Shown here: positions 57,748-64,000 of the stretch, piece after piece
How the letters are laid out: each line of letters opens with the position of its first letter
Position numbering within the stretch: position 1 is the first letter of the stretch
NCBI RefSeq assembly: GCF_001679785.1
Contig: NZ_CP016286.1
Coordinates: 186,001 to 250,000 of the forward strand
Origin: Rhizobium leguminosarum
GTDB lineage: Bacteria; Pseudomonadota; Alphaproteobacteria; Rhizobiales; Rhizobiaceae
Length of the DNA stretch: 64,000 nucleotides
Direction: 5' to 3'
Notes under the pieces: generated by a model
The model's database searches: none
What the model was told of the DNA's origin: nothing
Seen by the model: only the letters and a program-made list of their open reading frames with translations
Position numbers and translations under genes: made by a program

Positions 57748-58347
57748 TTAGATCGTCGGGCGATGCCGGTCGCGTTCTTGCGCGATCTGCTCGGGGGAAT
57801 AGGGATCGAGCGCGTCGTCGAACCGGGTCCACCCCTGCTCGTTATAGGCACGCCGACGTTCGATCGGGTCGACCCAGTTCGAACCCTGGAGGATGGCCTG
57901 CGCTTCGGAGGCGCGGGCGTCGTCGACCTTGGCCGTGACCAGGCTGCCGCCGCGGCGGACACCTTCGGCATAGAAGTGGGCATCGTCCTCAGGGACGCCG
58001 GAGTCGGTGAGGGCGCCGATCAGGCCACCAACCGCACCGCCGGTGACGGCGCCGGCGACAGCCCCGGCCGCAGTCATGGCCAGCCAGCCTTCGGCAACAA
58101 CCGGCCCGACACCAGGAATGGCCATCAGGCCCAGTCCGGTGAGCAGGCCGCCGGCGCCACCGGCGGCAGCGCCGATGACGGCGCCGGTCGCGGCATCCTG
58201 GCCAACGTCAGAGTCGCGATGGACGCGGCCAGCCTTGTTGGAGACGATACTGATGTCGTTCGAGGGAATGCCTGCCGCTTCCAATTTGGTGACGGCGGAG
58301 CGAGCGTCCGAGTAGTCGTCGAAAAGTCCGGTTACAGTTCTCATCAT
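57748..58347 (-). CDS. Glycine-rich general stress protein (YflT/GsiB-like)
   Basis: A 199-residue protein from the double ATG at 58347/58344 with AAGGAGAAG upstream. N-terminal YflT-like domain (VTGLFDDYSDARSAVTKLEAAG; DISIVSNKAG). Middle Gly/Ala-rich membrane-active segments (GAVIGAAAGGAGGLLTGLG; AGAVAGAVTGGAVGGLIGAL). C-terminus GSNWVDPIERRRAYNEQGWT. General stress proteins of this type are under EcfG in rhizobia. Its last 55 codons are duplicated at 55270-55435. Confidence 0.85.
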   Translation of the reverse strand: MMRTVTGLFDDYSDARSAVTKLEAAGIPSNDISIVSNKAGRVHRDSDVGQDAATGAVIGAAAGGAGGLLTGLGLMAIPGVGPVVAEGWLAMTAAGAVAGAVTGGAVGGLIGALTDSGVPEDDAHFYAEGVRRGGSLVTAKVDDARASEAQAILQGSNWVDPIERRRAYNEQGWTRFDDALDPYSPEQIAQERDRHRPTI

Positions 58348-58360
58348 GCTTCTCCTTGGG

Positions 58361-58673
58361 TTACTTGGCGACGATGTTGCCCTGATAATCGAGAGCAATG
58401 GAGACGGCTTTCCCGTCCTTCATGCCGAGGCCAGATCCCCTTGTCGTCGAGCTTGAGGTTCTTGACGTCGGTGTAACCCGCTTCCGCAATGCGATCCTTC
58501 GCCTGAGCTTCGGTAAAGCTGTTGGCGCCCTCAACGGGCGCGGTCGGATTTTTGGTGTCCGGGGTTGCAACCGCAGGTGTATTTCCATCCTTGGATGGAG
58601 CCGGTGTGGTTTGGGCAAAGGCTGCAATGGCAGACGCGCCCAGAATTGCCGCCGCGAAGACGATCTTCTTCAT
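58361..58673 (-). pseudogene. Exported PepSY-like protein, frameshifted
   Basis: ATG 58673 (MKKIVFAAAILGASAIAAFA, a signal peptide) leads to FTEAQAKDRIAEAGYTDVKN and LKLDDKGIW. After that the frame loses sense. The neighbouring phase continues MKDGKAVSIALDYQGNIVAK and stops at 58361, the ending expected for this family (KDGK.V.VALDYQGN). A short indel near 58430 explains it. It is either a recent pseudogene or a sequencing error. Downstream, the stress protein gene starts 14 bp later. Confidence 0.7.
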
Positions 58674-58718
58674 ATGTGTTTCTTCCATTTCCGGATCAGA
58701 TGAGATCCATGCGGTCAG

Positions 58719-58743
58719 AACACGCAGGAGAGATCTTTGTTCC
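58719..58743 (-). promoter_or_regulatory. Candidate EcfG-type promoter
   Basis: On the minus strand GGAAC (58743-58739), 17 bp, GTT (58721-58719), 46 bp upstream of the frameshifted gene's ATG. It would drive that gene and the glycine-rich stress protein. Confidence 0.5.
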
Positions 58744-59011
58744 GCGAGATTATGTAGTTGATTTTTCTAAATATATGGGAAAGCGGCGCGCTGCGGGTTA
58801 TTCTCTGCGGCGCCGGGGCAATGTAAGCAGACAGTAACGTTGTGGGGTAACCCACGATCCCACGGGCGCCTTGAGGAAGCGCCGCGGTGTAAGGCCCATC
58901 CTATAATCCTAGAGTTGTGCTTTTGTCATATCCAAGTGGTGGCAGCGCGGGGCCGCTCTCCTGCCGGCAGGTCGTGCGGTGACGGATGCGGCCCCGGCAA
59001 TGTCAGTGACT
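58744..59011. other. Intergenic region, nothing recognised
   Basis: GC-rich gap after the stress-gene promoter and before the end of the RidA gene, which is on the same strand. Small frames only, no ribosome sites. Confidence 0.4.
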
Positions 59012-59401
59012 TCACGGAATACGGGCGATGACCTTGATCTCGAAGTCGAAGCCGGCCAGCCAGTTGACGCCGATGGCGGTCCAATTCGGGTAGGGTGGCT
59101 TGCTGAACATCTCCTGCTTGACCGCCATGATCGTTCCGAACTGATTTTCGGGATCGGTGTGGAAGCTGGTGACGTCGACGATATCATCCAGCGTTGCGCC
59201 GGCGGCACTGAGCGTCGCCTTCAGGTTTTCAAAGGCGAGCCGCACCTGGCTTTCGAAATCGGGTTCGGGTGTTCCGTCCGAACGGCTGCCGACCTGTCCG
59301 GATACAAACAGCAGATCACCGGATCGGATCGCGGCGGAATAGCCGTGCTTCTCGTAAAGAGCGTGCCTGTCGGCCGGAAAGATTGCTTCGCGTTGGGTCA
59401 T
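59012..59401 (-). CDS. RidA/YjgF-family enamine/imine deaminase
   Basis: A 129-residue RidA-family protein: YSAAIRSGDLLFVSGQVGSRSDG, QVRLAFENLKATLSAAGATLDD, VVDVTSFHTD and WTAIGVNWLAG. The conserved catalytic Arg of RidA (normally R105 in a RxxVEV pattern) is not obvious: here the region reads NWTAIGVNWL, so it may belong to a RidA subfamily with other activity. Divergent from a TetR gene across three palindromic operators, so it is the probable regulated target. Confidence 0.85.
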   Translation of the reverse strand: MTQREAIFPADRHALYEKHGYSAAIRSGDLLFVSGQVGSRSDGTPEPDFESQVRLAFENLKATLSAAGATLDDIVDVTSFHTDPENQFGTIMAVKQEMFSKPPYPNWTAIGVNWLAGFDFEIKVIARIP

Positions 59402-59471
59402 TCTGATCTCTCTTCATTGTTGACAACGACCGTTGAGCGCGACGTATCGCTTCACATCTCGCGCCCAATTT

Positions 59472-59541
59472 GATATACGGTTCGTATGTGAAATGTATGA
59501 GATACGCATCGTATGTCAAGCCCATATACGCTTCGTATATG
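59472..59541. promoter_or_regulatory. Triple operator for the divergent TetR regulator
   Basis: Three palindromes of the form ATA(T/C)ACG-NN-CGTAT: GATATACGGTTCGTATGT (59472-59489), GATACGCATCGTATGT (59501-59516) and CATATACGCTTCGTATATG (59523-59541). Spaced about 25-29 bp between the divergent ridA-type and tetR-type genes. Confidence 0.75.
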
Positions 59542-59556
59542 AAATTGAGGGATCGG

Positions 59557-60150
59557 ATGGCAAGGAAACGCAGCGAAACGATGCAGGAAAATCGCGTCAA
59601 GCTGATCGCGGCGGCGCGCAAGACCTTTGCGGAAAAGGGCTATTCGGCAGCATCGATGGATGAGTTGACGGCGGACGTCGGACTGACACGGGGCGCGCTC
59701 TACCACAATTTCCAAGACAAGCGCGGGCTGCTGGCGGCGGTCGTCGATCAGATCGACACGGAGATGGCGGTGCGCGCTCAGGAGATCGGCGCGCGCGCAG
59801 GGAGTGATTGGCAGGGCCTGCTTGCCGAGGGTGCGGCCTATATCGAGATGGCGCTCAATCCCGAAGTCCAGCGCATCGTCCTGCTCGACGGACCGGCGGT
59901 GCTGGGCGATCCCTCGCAGTGGCCGAGCCAGAACAATTGCCTGCAGGTGACGAAGAGCACGGTTGAGCGCCTGATCGCCCAAGGCATCCTCAAGCCGCTC
60001 GACCCGGAGGCCGCCGCCCGATTGCTGAGCGGCGCGGCTCTCAATGCCGCCCTCTGGATCGCCGCGAGCGAAGACCCGCAGAGCGTGATGCCGAAGGCGG
60101 TCGAGGCTTTTCAGGCCTTGGCGGCAGGCTTGCTTGTGCAGCCTTTGTGA
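59557..60150 (+). CDS. TetR-family transcriptional regulator
   Basis: A 197-residue repressor from ATG 59557 with TTGAGGG upstream. The TetR HTH is RVKLIAAARKTFAEKGYSAA, SMDELTADVGLTRGALYHNF at residues about 14-55. The C-terminal ligand domain (IVLLDGPAVLGDPSQWPSQ) matches the TetR_C_ group near PF21351. It probably binds the three operators upstream and controls itself and the RidA gene. The longer open frame upstream runs through those operators and is not coding. Confidence 0.92.
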   Translation: MARKRSETMQENRVKLIAAARKTFAEKGYSAASMDELTADVGLTRGALYHNFQDKRGLLAAVVDQIDTEMAVRAQEIGARAGSDWQGLLAEGAAYIEMALNPEVQRIVLLDGPAVLGDPSQWPSQNNCLQVTKSTVERLIAQGILKPLDPEAAARLLSGAALNAALWIAASEDPQSVMPKAVEAFQALAAGLLVQPL

Positions 60151-60252
60151 TCTGCCAAGGGCCAAGTCGAGCGAAGGGACGTTCACCGCAGTAACGGCGA
60201 AAGTGGCTCCTTCTACAACGGAAAAGCCATCGCGAAATGGACTTGCGAATCG

Positions 60253-60270
60253 CATAAGTGTGTGCTTATG
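60253..60270. promoter_or_regulatory. ArsR-type operator palindrome
   Basis: CATAAG-TGTGTG-CTTATG ends 7 bp before the ATG of the ArsR-family gene, a typical autoregulatory site. Confidence 0.6.
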
Positions 60271-60277
60271 TGTGTGC

Positions 60278-60592
60278 ATGATCGAGAATGAGATTTTCCG
60301 AGCCTTGGCTGACCCGACCCGCCGCGCGATCTTCGAGAAGCTGGCGGCGGGCGGCATGAACGCCAGTGCCCTGCGTGAGGGCATGGAGATCAGCCAGCCG
60401 GCAATGTCGCAACACCTCTCGGTTTTGCGGAGCGCAAAGCTCGTGAGGGAAGAACGGCAGGGGCGTTTCGTGAATTACGAAGTCGATCCGGACGGGCTGG
60501 CTCTCATCGCACAATGGTTGGCGAAATATCTCGCCTACTGGCCTGCCCGCATCGAAGCTCTCAAGGTCTTGCTGAAGGATATGGACCAATGA
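60278..60592 (+). CDS. ArsR-family regulator
   Basis: A 104-residue winged-helix repressor: FRALADPTRRAIFEKLAAGG, MEISQPAMSQHLSVLRSAKLV, RFVNYEVDPDG. No metal-binding cysteines, so it belongs to the metal-independent SdpR/AHSA1-linked group. ATGA overlap with the SRPBCC gene downstream, a standard pair in alphaproteobacteria. Confidence 0.93.
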   Translation: MIENEIFRALADPTRRAIFEKLAAGGMNASALREGMEISQPAMSQHLSVLRSAKLVREERQGRFVNYEVDPDGLALIAQWLAKYLAYWPARIEALKVLLKDMDQ

Positions 60593-60948
60593 ACGATGGA
60601 AAGGCCAAGGAGCAGAAAGACGGCATCGAACTCGAATTCGATCTGGATGAACCGCCGCAAAAGGTCTGGCGTGCAATCAGCATTCCGGAATTTCGGGAAA
60701 ACTGGTTGCCGAAAGACGCTCTGGCCGATCCCACCCCGGCCACCATCACACCTGGCGAGGAAGTCCGTTATAGCCTGCGCGACGACGCGCCACCTTTCCT
60801 TGAAAGCACGGTGACGTTCACGATCGTCCCGAACGCGACCGGCGGCACCCGCCTGCGCATTATCCACGAGCTAACCGACGCGAGGCTTGACCGGACGGCG
60901 GAAACGGCCGCGAACAGCAACGGTCCGCCGCTCATGCTCGCCGCCTGA
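60589..60948 (+). CDS. SRPBCC/AHSA1-domain protein
   Basis: A 119-residue protein with the START-like fold: IELEFDLDEPPQKVWRAIS, FRENWLPKDAL, STVTFTIVPNATGGTRLRII. It is translated with the ArsR regulator and probably binds a hydrophobic ligand. The C-terminus is shorter than most AHSA1 proteins, lacking the final long helix. Confidence 0.82.
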   Translation: MNDGKAKEQKDGIELEFDLDEPPQKVWRAISIPEFRENWLPKDALADPTPATITPGEEVRYSLRDDAPPFLESTVTFTIVPNATGGTRLRIIHELTDARLDRTAETAANSNGPPLMLAA

Positions 60949-60994
60949 CGCGGCAAGCTCTCCCCTTTAATTTCTGGAAGATTGGAGTTCGCCG

Positions 60995-61606
60995 ATGCGC
61001 GAAGCGATGCAACTCGTCCCTATGGTCGTGGAACAATCCAGCAGAGGCGAGCGGTCTTTTGACATTTACTCCCGCCTTCTGCGCGAACGCATCATCTTCC
61101 TCAACGGCGAGGTCAACGATACCGTTTCCGCTCTGGTCTGCGCACAGTTGCTGTTCCTCGAGGCCGAGAATCCAAACAAGCCGATCAATCTTTACATCAA
61201 TTCTCCGGGCGGCGTCGTGACCAGCGGCTTCGCCATGTACGACACCATGCGCTTTATCCGCGCGCCAGTTCATACGCTTTGCATGGGCACAGCCCGTTCC
61301 ATGGGATCGTTCCTGCTGATGGCAGGCGAGGCCGGCGGAAGAGCTGCTTTGCCCAATGCCAGTATCCTCATTCACCAGCCATCCGGTGGCTTCCAAGGGC
61401 AGGCTTCCGACATGCTGATTCATGCCGAAGAAATTCTGAAGACCAAGCAGCGCATGACGCGGCTCTATGCGGAGCATTGCGGACGCTCCTATGAAGACTT
61501 CGAGCGCGGGATGGATCGCGACCGATTCATGACGGCGGAAGAAGCATTGGAATGGGGTCTTATCGACCGTATTCTAAAGGTTCGGGAAGAAACGGACAGC
61601 CCATAG
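60995..61606 (+). CDS. ClpP-family serine protease paralogue
   Basis: A 203-residue ClpP-like peptidase. [20 protein letters not shown] and [21 protein letters not shown] precede the Ser in [14 protein letters not shown], the His in [18 protein letters not shown] and the Asp in [19 protein letters not shown], so the triad is complete. The usual GQAASMG reads GTARSMG. The N-terminus ([20 protein letters not shown]) is canonical. Rhizobia carry several ClpP copies; this is a non-housekeeping paralogue, probably working with a ClpA/X ATPase encoded elsewhere. Confidence 0.9.
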   Translation: MREAMQLVPMVVEQSSRGERSFDIYSRLLRERIIFLNGEVNDTVSALVCAQLLFLEAENPNKPINLYINSPGGVVTSGFAMYDTMRFIRAPVHTLCMGTARSMGSFLLMAGEAGGRAALPNASILIHQPSGGFQGQASDMLIHAEEILKTKQRMTRLYAEHCGRSYEDFERGMDRDRFMTAEEALEWGLIDRILKVREETDSP

Positions 61607-61940
61607 ACAGTTTCACGGACGCAAAGAGTCCAGACAGGGCGGAACCGTTGCTGCAGCTATCGGTTAATCCGCCGAGGTCGCGGCGTGCCAATCGGACGCG
61701 ACGGAGATGGTGAACGCACCGGTTTTTCCGATTTCTCGGTGCGGGCGGAAACGCCAGGAGAGCACCTTACCCGTTCGCCGCGATCTCATCCCGCACAGCA
61801 GGATTTCGCGATGATCGAACCGCCAACCAGGGCCACACATCACTTTCTCCTGAGCGCGGAAGCCGCCGCCTGCTCATCAAAGGCGGTGGGACAGGCCAGC
61901 GACCATGCCCCGTGTTGATCGAGCAGTGGAGGAGAAGGTC
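61607..61940. other. Intergenic region with stress promoter
   Basis: No supported gene. A plus-strand frame from 61685 lacks a ribosome site and reads as noise. Holds the promoter at 61641-61665. Confidence 0.5.
61641..61665 (+). promoter_or_regulatory. Candidate EcfG-type promoter
   Basis: GGAAC (61641-61645), 16 bp, GGTT (61662-61665). The next supported gene is at 61941, so the leader would be long. Confidence 0.35.
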
Positions 61941-62159
61941 ATGAACAATGATAATTGGAAAGTCGGGCTTCGCGCGAAGCTGGAGCATCTCGTCGACGAC
62001 TGCGTTGTGGCCGGGGCTAGGCAGCAGGACGTTTTCGATACGATCATCAAGGAGATCGGCAATCTGCGCGCAGCCCTTGAGCGCGATCCCGACCCTGCGG
62101 AGGACGACACTGCCGTCATCGAGGAGCCTGCGAACGACTGGCCCGCGGCCGACAGGTGA
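61941..62159 (+). CDS. Small acidic protein, function unknown
   Basis: A 72-residue protein from ATG 61941 with a strong GGAGGAGAAGG ribosome site. GLRAKLEHLVDDCVVAGARQQ and DTIIKEIGNLRAALERDPDP are helices; the tail is acidic. Small proteins of this kind accompany stress genes in Rhizobium. No named family. Confidence 0.65.
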   Translation: MNNDNWKVGLRAKLEHLVDDCVVAGARQQDVFDTIIKEIGNLRAALERDPDPAEDDTAVIEEPANDWPAADR

Positions 62160-62208
62160 CTTGAACGAGGTCAAGAGGGGGCACGCGACCTGTTGGGGCG
62201 GGGCTTAT

Positions 62209-62234
62209 GGAACCAACTGGCGCCGCGGAAGGTT
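62209..62234 (+). promoter_or_regulatory. Candidate EcfG-type promoter of the GlsB gene
   Basis: GGAAC (62209-62213), 17 bp, GGTT (62231-62234), 82 bp before the GlsB/YeaQ-type gene. Confidence 0.5.
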
Positions 62235-62316
62235 ATAGTCTCGGCGATCGGTCTAGCTCGATCTGCGAGACGTGACAGCACGCGCCGGCCGCTCATAATT
62301 CACAAGGGGAATTGCT

Positions 62317-62574
62317 ATGGAAAATGCAGGTATCGGCTGGATCGCCGCCATCATCATCGGCGGCATTGCCGGCTGGCTCGCCGAATTGCTCATGAAGAGC
62401 AACATGGGCGTGCTGATGAACGTCCTTCTCGGTATTGTCGGCGCCATCGTCGCCAACTTTATCCTGTCACTCTTCGGCGTCGCCCTTGGCGGATGGCTGG
62501 GTTATCTGATCGCGGGCTTCATCGGAGCCTGCATCCTGATAGCGATTGCCAGAATGGTCAGACGGACGGCTTGA
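62317..62574 (+). CDS. GlsB/YeaQ/YmgE family stress membrane protein
   Basis: An 85-residue protein with three hydrophobic segments: GWIAAIIIGGIAGWLAELLM, VLLGIVGAIVANFILSLFG and LGYLIAGFIGACILIAIARM. This is the transglycosylase-associated (PF04226) plan; the name is historical and no enzyme activity is implied. AAGGGGA lies upstream. Induction by the general stress sigma is suggested by the promoter. Confidence 0.92.
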   Translation: MENAGIGWIAAIIIGGIAGWLAELLMKSNMGVLMNVLLGIVGAIVANFILSLFGVALGGWLGYLIAGFIGACILIAIARMVRRTA

Positions 62575-62583
62575 TCAAACAGG

Positions 62584-62612
62584 AGGCGGCTGCGCAACGG
62601 CCGCCTTCTTCA
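62584..62612 (+). terminator. Terminator after the GlsB gene
   Basis: AGGCGGC and GCCGCCT arms around TGCGCAACG, followed by TCTT, 10 bp after the stop. Beyond it, to 62954, I see no gene. Confidence 0.7.
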
Positions 62613-62954
62613 CGTTCTTGGTTAGCGCTCACGCGTGGTCGTCCGGCGTTCACGGATTGACCCAGCGGGAGGAGGTCAGCGCGCCCAGATTGCTGCGCAT
62701 CGATCGCGGCAGCAAGCTCCAGGCCTCGGCCGCGCCTTCGCTTGCCGGCCTGCTTGATAGGCGATCCCGTATTGTGAGTTTCAGGTCATGGGGCAGCGAT
62801 CGCCCCACGAGGCTACGGCCGAAGAATCGCGTCCTTAACCCGCACCAACGGAGGACGCGCCATGCCGTCATTTCTTGAAATCACACCTGGCAAGCTGAAT
62901 TGGATCGTCGGCCCCGGCGCCCAGACGCCGATGACCGCTCGCAGACATCCGAAC

Positions 62955-64000
62955 TCAACTCACCTTCGTGACCGGCGGTATCGTCCACGAGCCGTCGATG
63001 ATCGACGGGTTGCTCTCATTGGGCCAATAAAGCCGCATCATCAGGATGAACTTGCCCTTGGGCGCCGGAAGCCAGTTGGAATGCTTGTCGGCGCCTGGAT
63101 CTTCGTTCTGGATCAATAGATCGATCGACCCGTCGGCATTGGCCTTGAGCGGCTGGCGGGCGCTGATTGAGTAACGGTTTAGCGGGTTATCGACGAAGAA
63201 ATAGTCTGCGTCGTACATGGTCAGGGACCAAAACCCGGAAACAGGCGGAATCAGGCCCTGCTTGAAGGTCAGAACGTATTTTTCCGAACCGTTGTAGGCT
63301 CTCTTGATCAGACCGCTGTCCGCCTTCATGGACGTCGGATAGATAGCGTCTTGTGGACGGTTGGCTCCAAGGCCGATGGCGGTCACGAGCGCACGCTGGA
63401 TGTAGTTCGTTCCGTAGATGCCGGTCTTGGTCGTGTAGCCCCAGCCGTTGATGTCCTGAATGTCGCCGTCACTGAATTTGAAATGCAGCATGATGCGGGC
63501 GAAGGCGATCTGCGGAACGCGCTTGGCGAAGGCAGGATCGAACTTCGTCTTGTCGAAATCCTGTCCCGGAACGATGCCGATCTGGGCCAGCCGCTCGACC
63601 ATCGGCGCATCAGCGTCCGTTGGCGGATTGGTCTTAAGCAGTTCGGCGAAGAGGCTAAAGTACTCGACCGCGTCCATCTTGTTGACCTGCTCGCGAACCG
63701 CCGTCTTCATGTCGATCGAGGGGTCCACCTTACCATCCGGGGCGGCCCAATCAGTCCCGTAGGCACTTAGGGGAGCGAGCTTCATTTCGTCTTGAAGCTT
63801 ATGTACTTCCGCATAGTCCTCCGACGTGCCGGTGCAGTAGATGCGGCCAAGCAGCCACACGATGCTGGTCGGCGACTTGTACTGCCTCACGCCCTCCGGC
63901 AGCGTGCCTTCCCAGCCTGGGCCTGTAATGGCAAAGGTCTGCGCGTCGGTTCCTGTGGTGCGCTTCCCCGGAACGTCGAACACGGTTGTCCATCCGTCCA
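62955..64000 (-). CDS. DUF1254/DUF1214 domain protein, partial at window edge
   Basis: At least 348 codons, open through the window end, so the N-terminus and any signal peptide are missing. DUF1254 part: GPGWEGTLPEGVRQYKSPTS, IVWLLGRIYCTGTSEDYAEV. DUF1214 part: YTTKTGIYGTNYIQRALVTA, SGFWSLTMYDADYFFVDNPL, YSISARQPLKANADGSIDLL and WLPAPKGKFILMMRLYWP near the C-terminus. Such proteins are usually exported; the function is unknown. Confidence 0.9.
   Translation of the reverse strand, partial: DGWTTVFDVPGKRTTGTDAQTFAITGPGWEGTLPEGVRQYKSPTSIVWLLGRIYCTGTSEDYAEVHKLQDEMKLAPLSAYGTDWAAPDGKVDPSIDMKTAVREQVNKMDAVEYFSLFAELLKTNPPTDADAPMVERLAQIGIVPGQDFDKTKFDPAFAKRVPQIAFARIMLHFKFSDGDIQDINGWGYTTKTGIYGTNYIQRALVTAIGLGANRPQDAIYPTSMKADSGLIKRAYNGSEKYVLTFKQGLIPPVSGFWSLTMYDADYFFVDNPLNRYSISARQPLKANADGSIDLLIQNEDPGADKHSNWLPAPKGKFILMMRLYWPNESNPSIIDGSWTIPPVTKVS

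Noticed and set aside
61685..61918. Plus-strand frame behind the promoter at 61641
   Set aside because: No ribosome site and unstructured composition; the well-supported gene begins at 61941.

Overview
The window looks like part of a Rhizobium-type alphaproteobacterial genome (R. leguminosarum/R. etli group, inferred). The basis is high GC, rhizobial intergenic palindromes, DUF982, DUF3309, DUF3618, ClpP-paralogue and DinB genes of rhizobial type, and GGAAC-N16/17-GTT promoters of the EcfG general stress type before several small stress genes.

Layout. 1-7300: end of an IS481-type element, a small membrane protein, DNA polymerase IV, a sialidase-like BNR protein and a three-gene envelope/stress operon (4558-6540). 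7373-7449: tRNA-Pro(CGG). A perfect 48-bp copy of the tRNA 3' part recurs at 25195-25242, so 7451-25242 is a tRNA-integrated island of about 17.8 kb. It carries small exported and zinc-binding proteins, an IS3 element, a Rep_3-type replication initiator with an iteron-like origin, and a 12-cistron fully overlapping operon (13472-19064). That operon begins with a metallophosphoesterase and encodes at least five related CxxC...CxxH zinc-ribbon proteins. An unusually well-folded leader RNA (13361-13468) lies directly before it. At the right end are an excisionase-like gene and a tyrosine integrase broken by two insertion sequences (IS630 type and an ISNCY-like type). Removing both IS and one copy of each target duplication restores a 524-codon integrase frame. 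No relaxase is visible, so the island looks like an integrated plasmid/satellite element that can no longer mobilise itself.

25243-31551: displaced tRNA terminator, diheme cytochrome c, a 28-aa DUF3309 protein, a degraded third att copy, a Phd/VapC-type toxin-antitoxin pair, folC behind a ZTP riboswitch, a DUF4411/ImmA-IrrE pair and DUF982. 31578-36809: a prophage-like early region (S24 repressor, repeated GGTAT-ATACC operators, small DNA-binding proteins) without structural genes. 36949-51080: ordinary accessory genes (carboxylesterase, DUF4304, two methyltransferases, P-loop kinase, CadC-like TPR regulator, cupredoxin, glycosyltransferase 25, FAD oxidoreductase, OmpR-type two-component system) separated by rhizobial repeats. 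51903-53231: an IS256 element. 53460-62574: a general-stress cluster (receiver protein, HisKA_2 kinase, ECF sigma factor, ferritin-like protein, glycine-rich stress protein, RidA/TetR, ArsR/SRPBCC, ClpP paralogue, GlsB). A DUF1254 protein runs off the right edge.

The most interesting undescribed candidate is the leader RNA plus zinc-ribbon operon inside the tRNA-Pro island.
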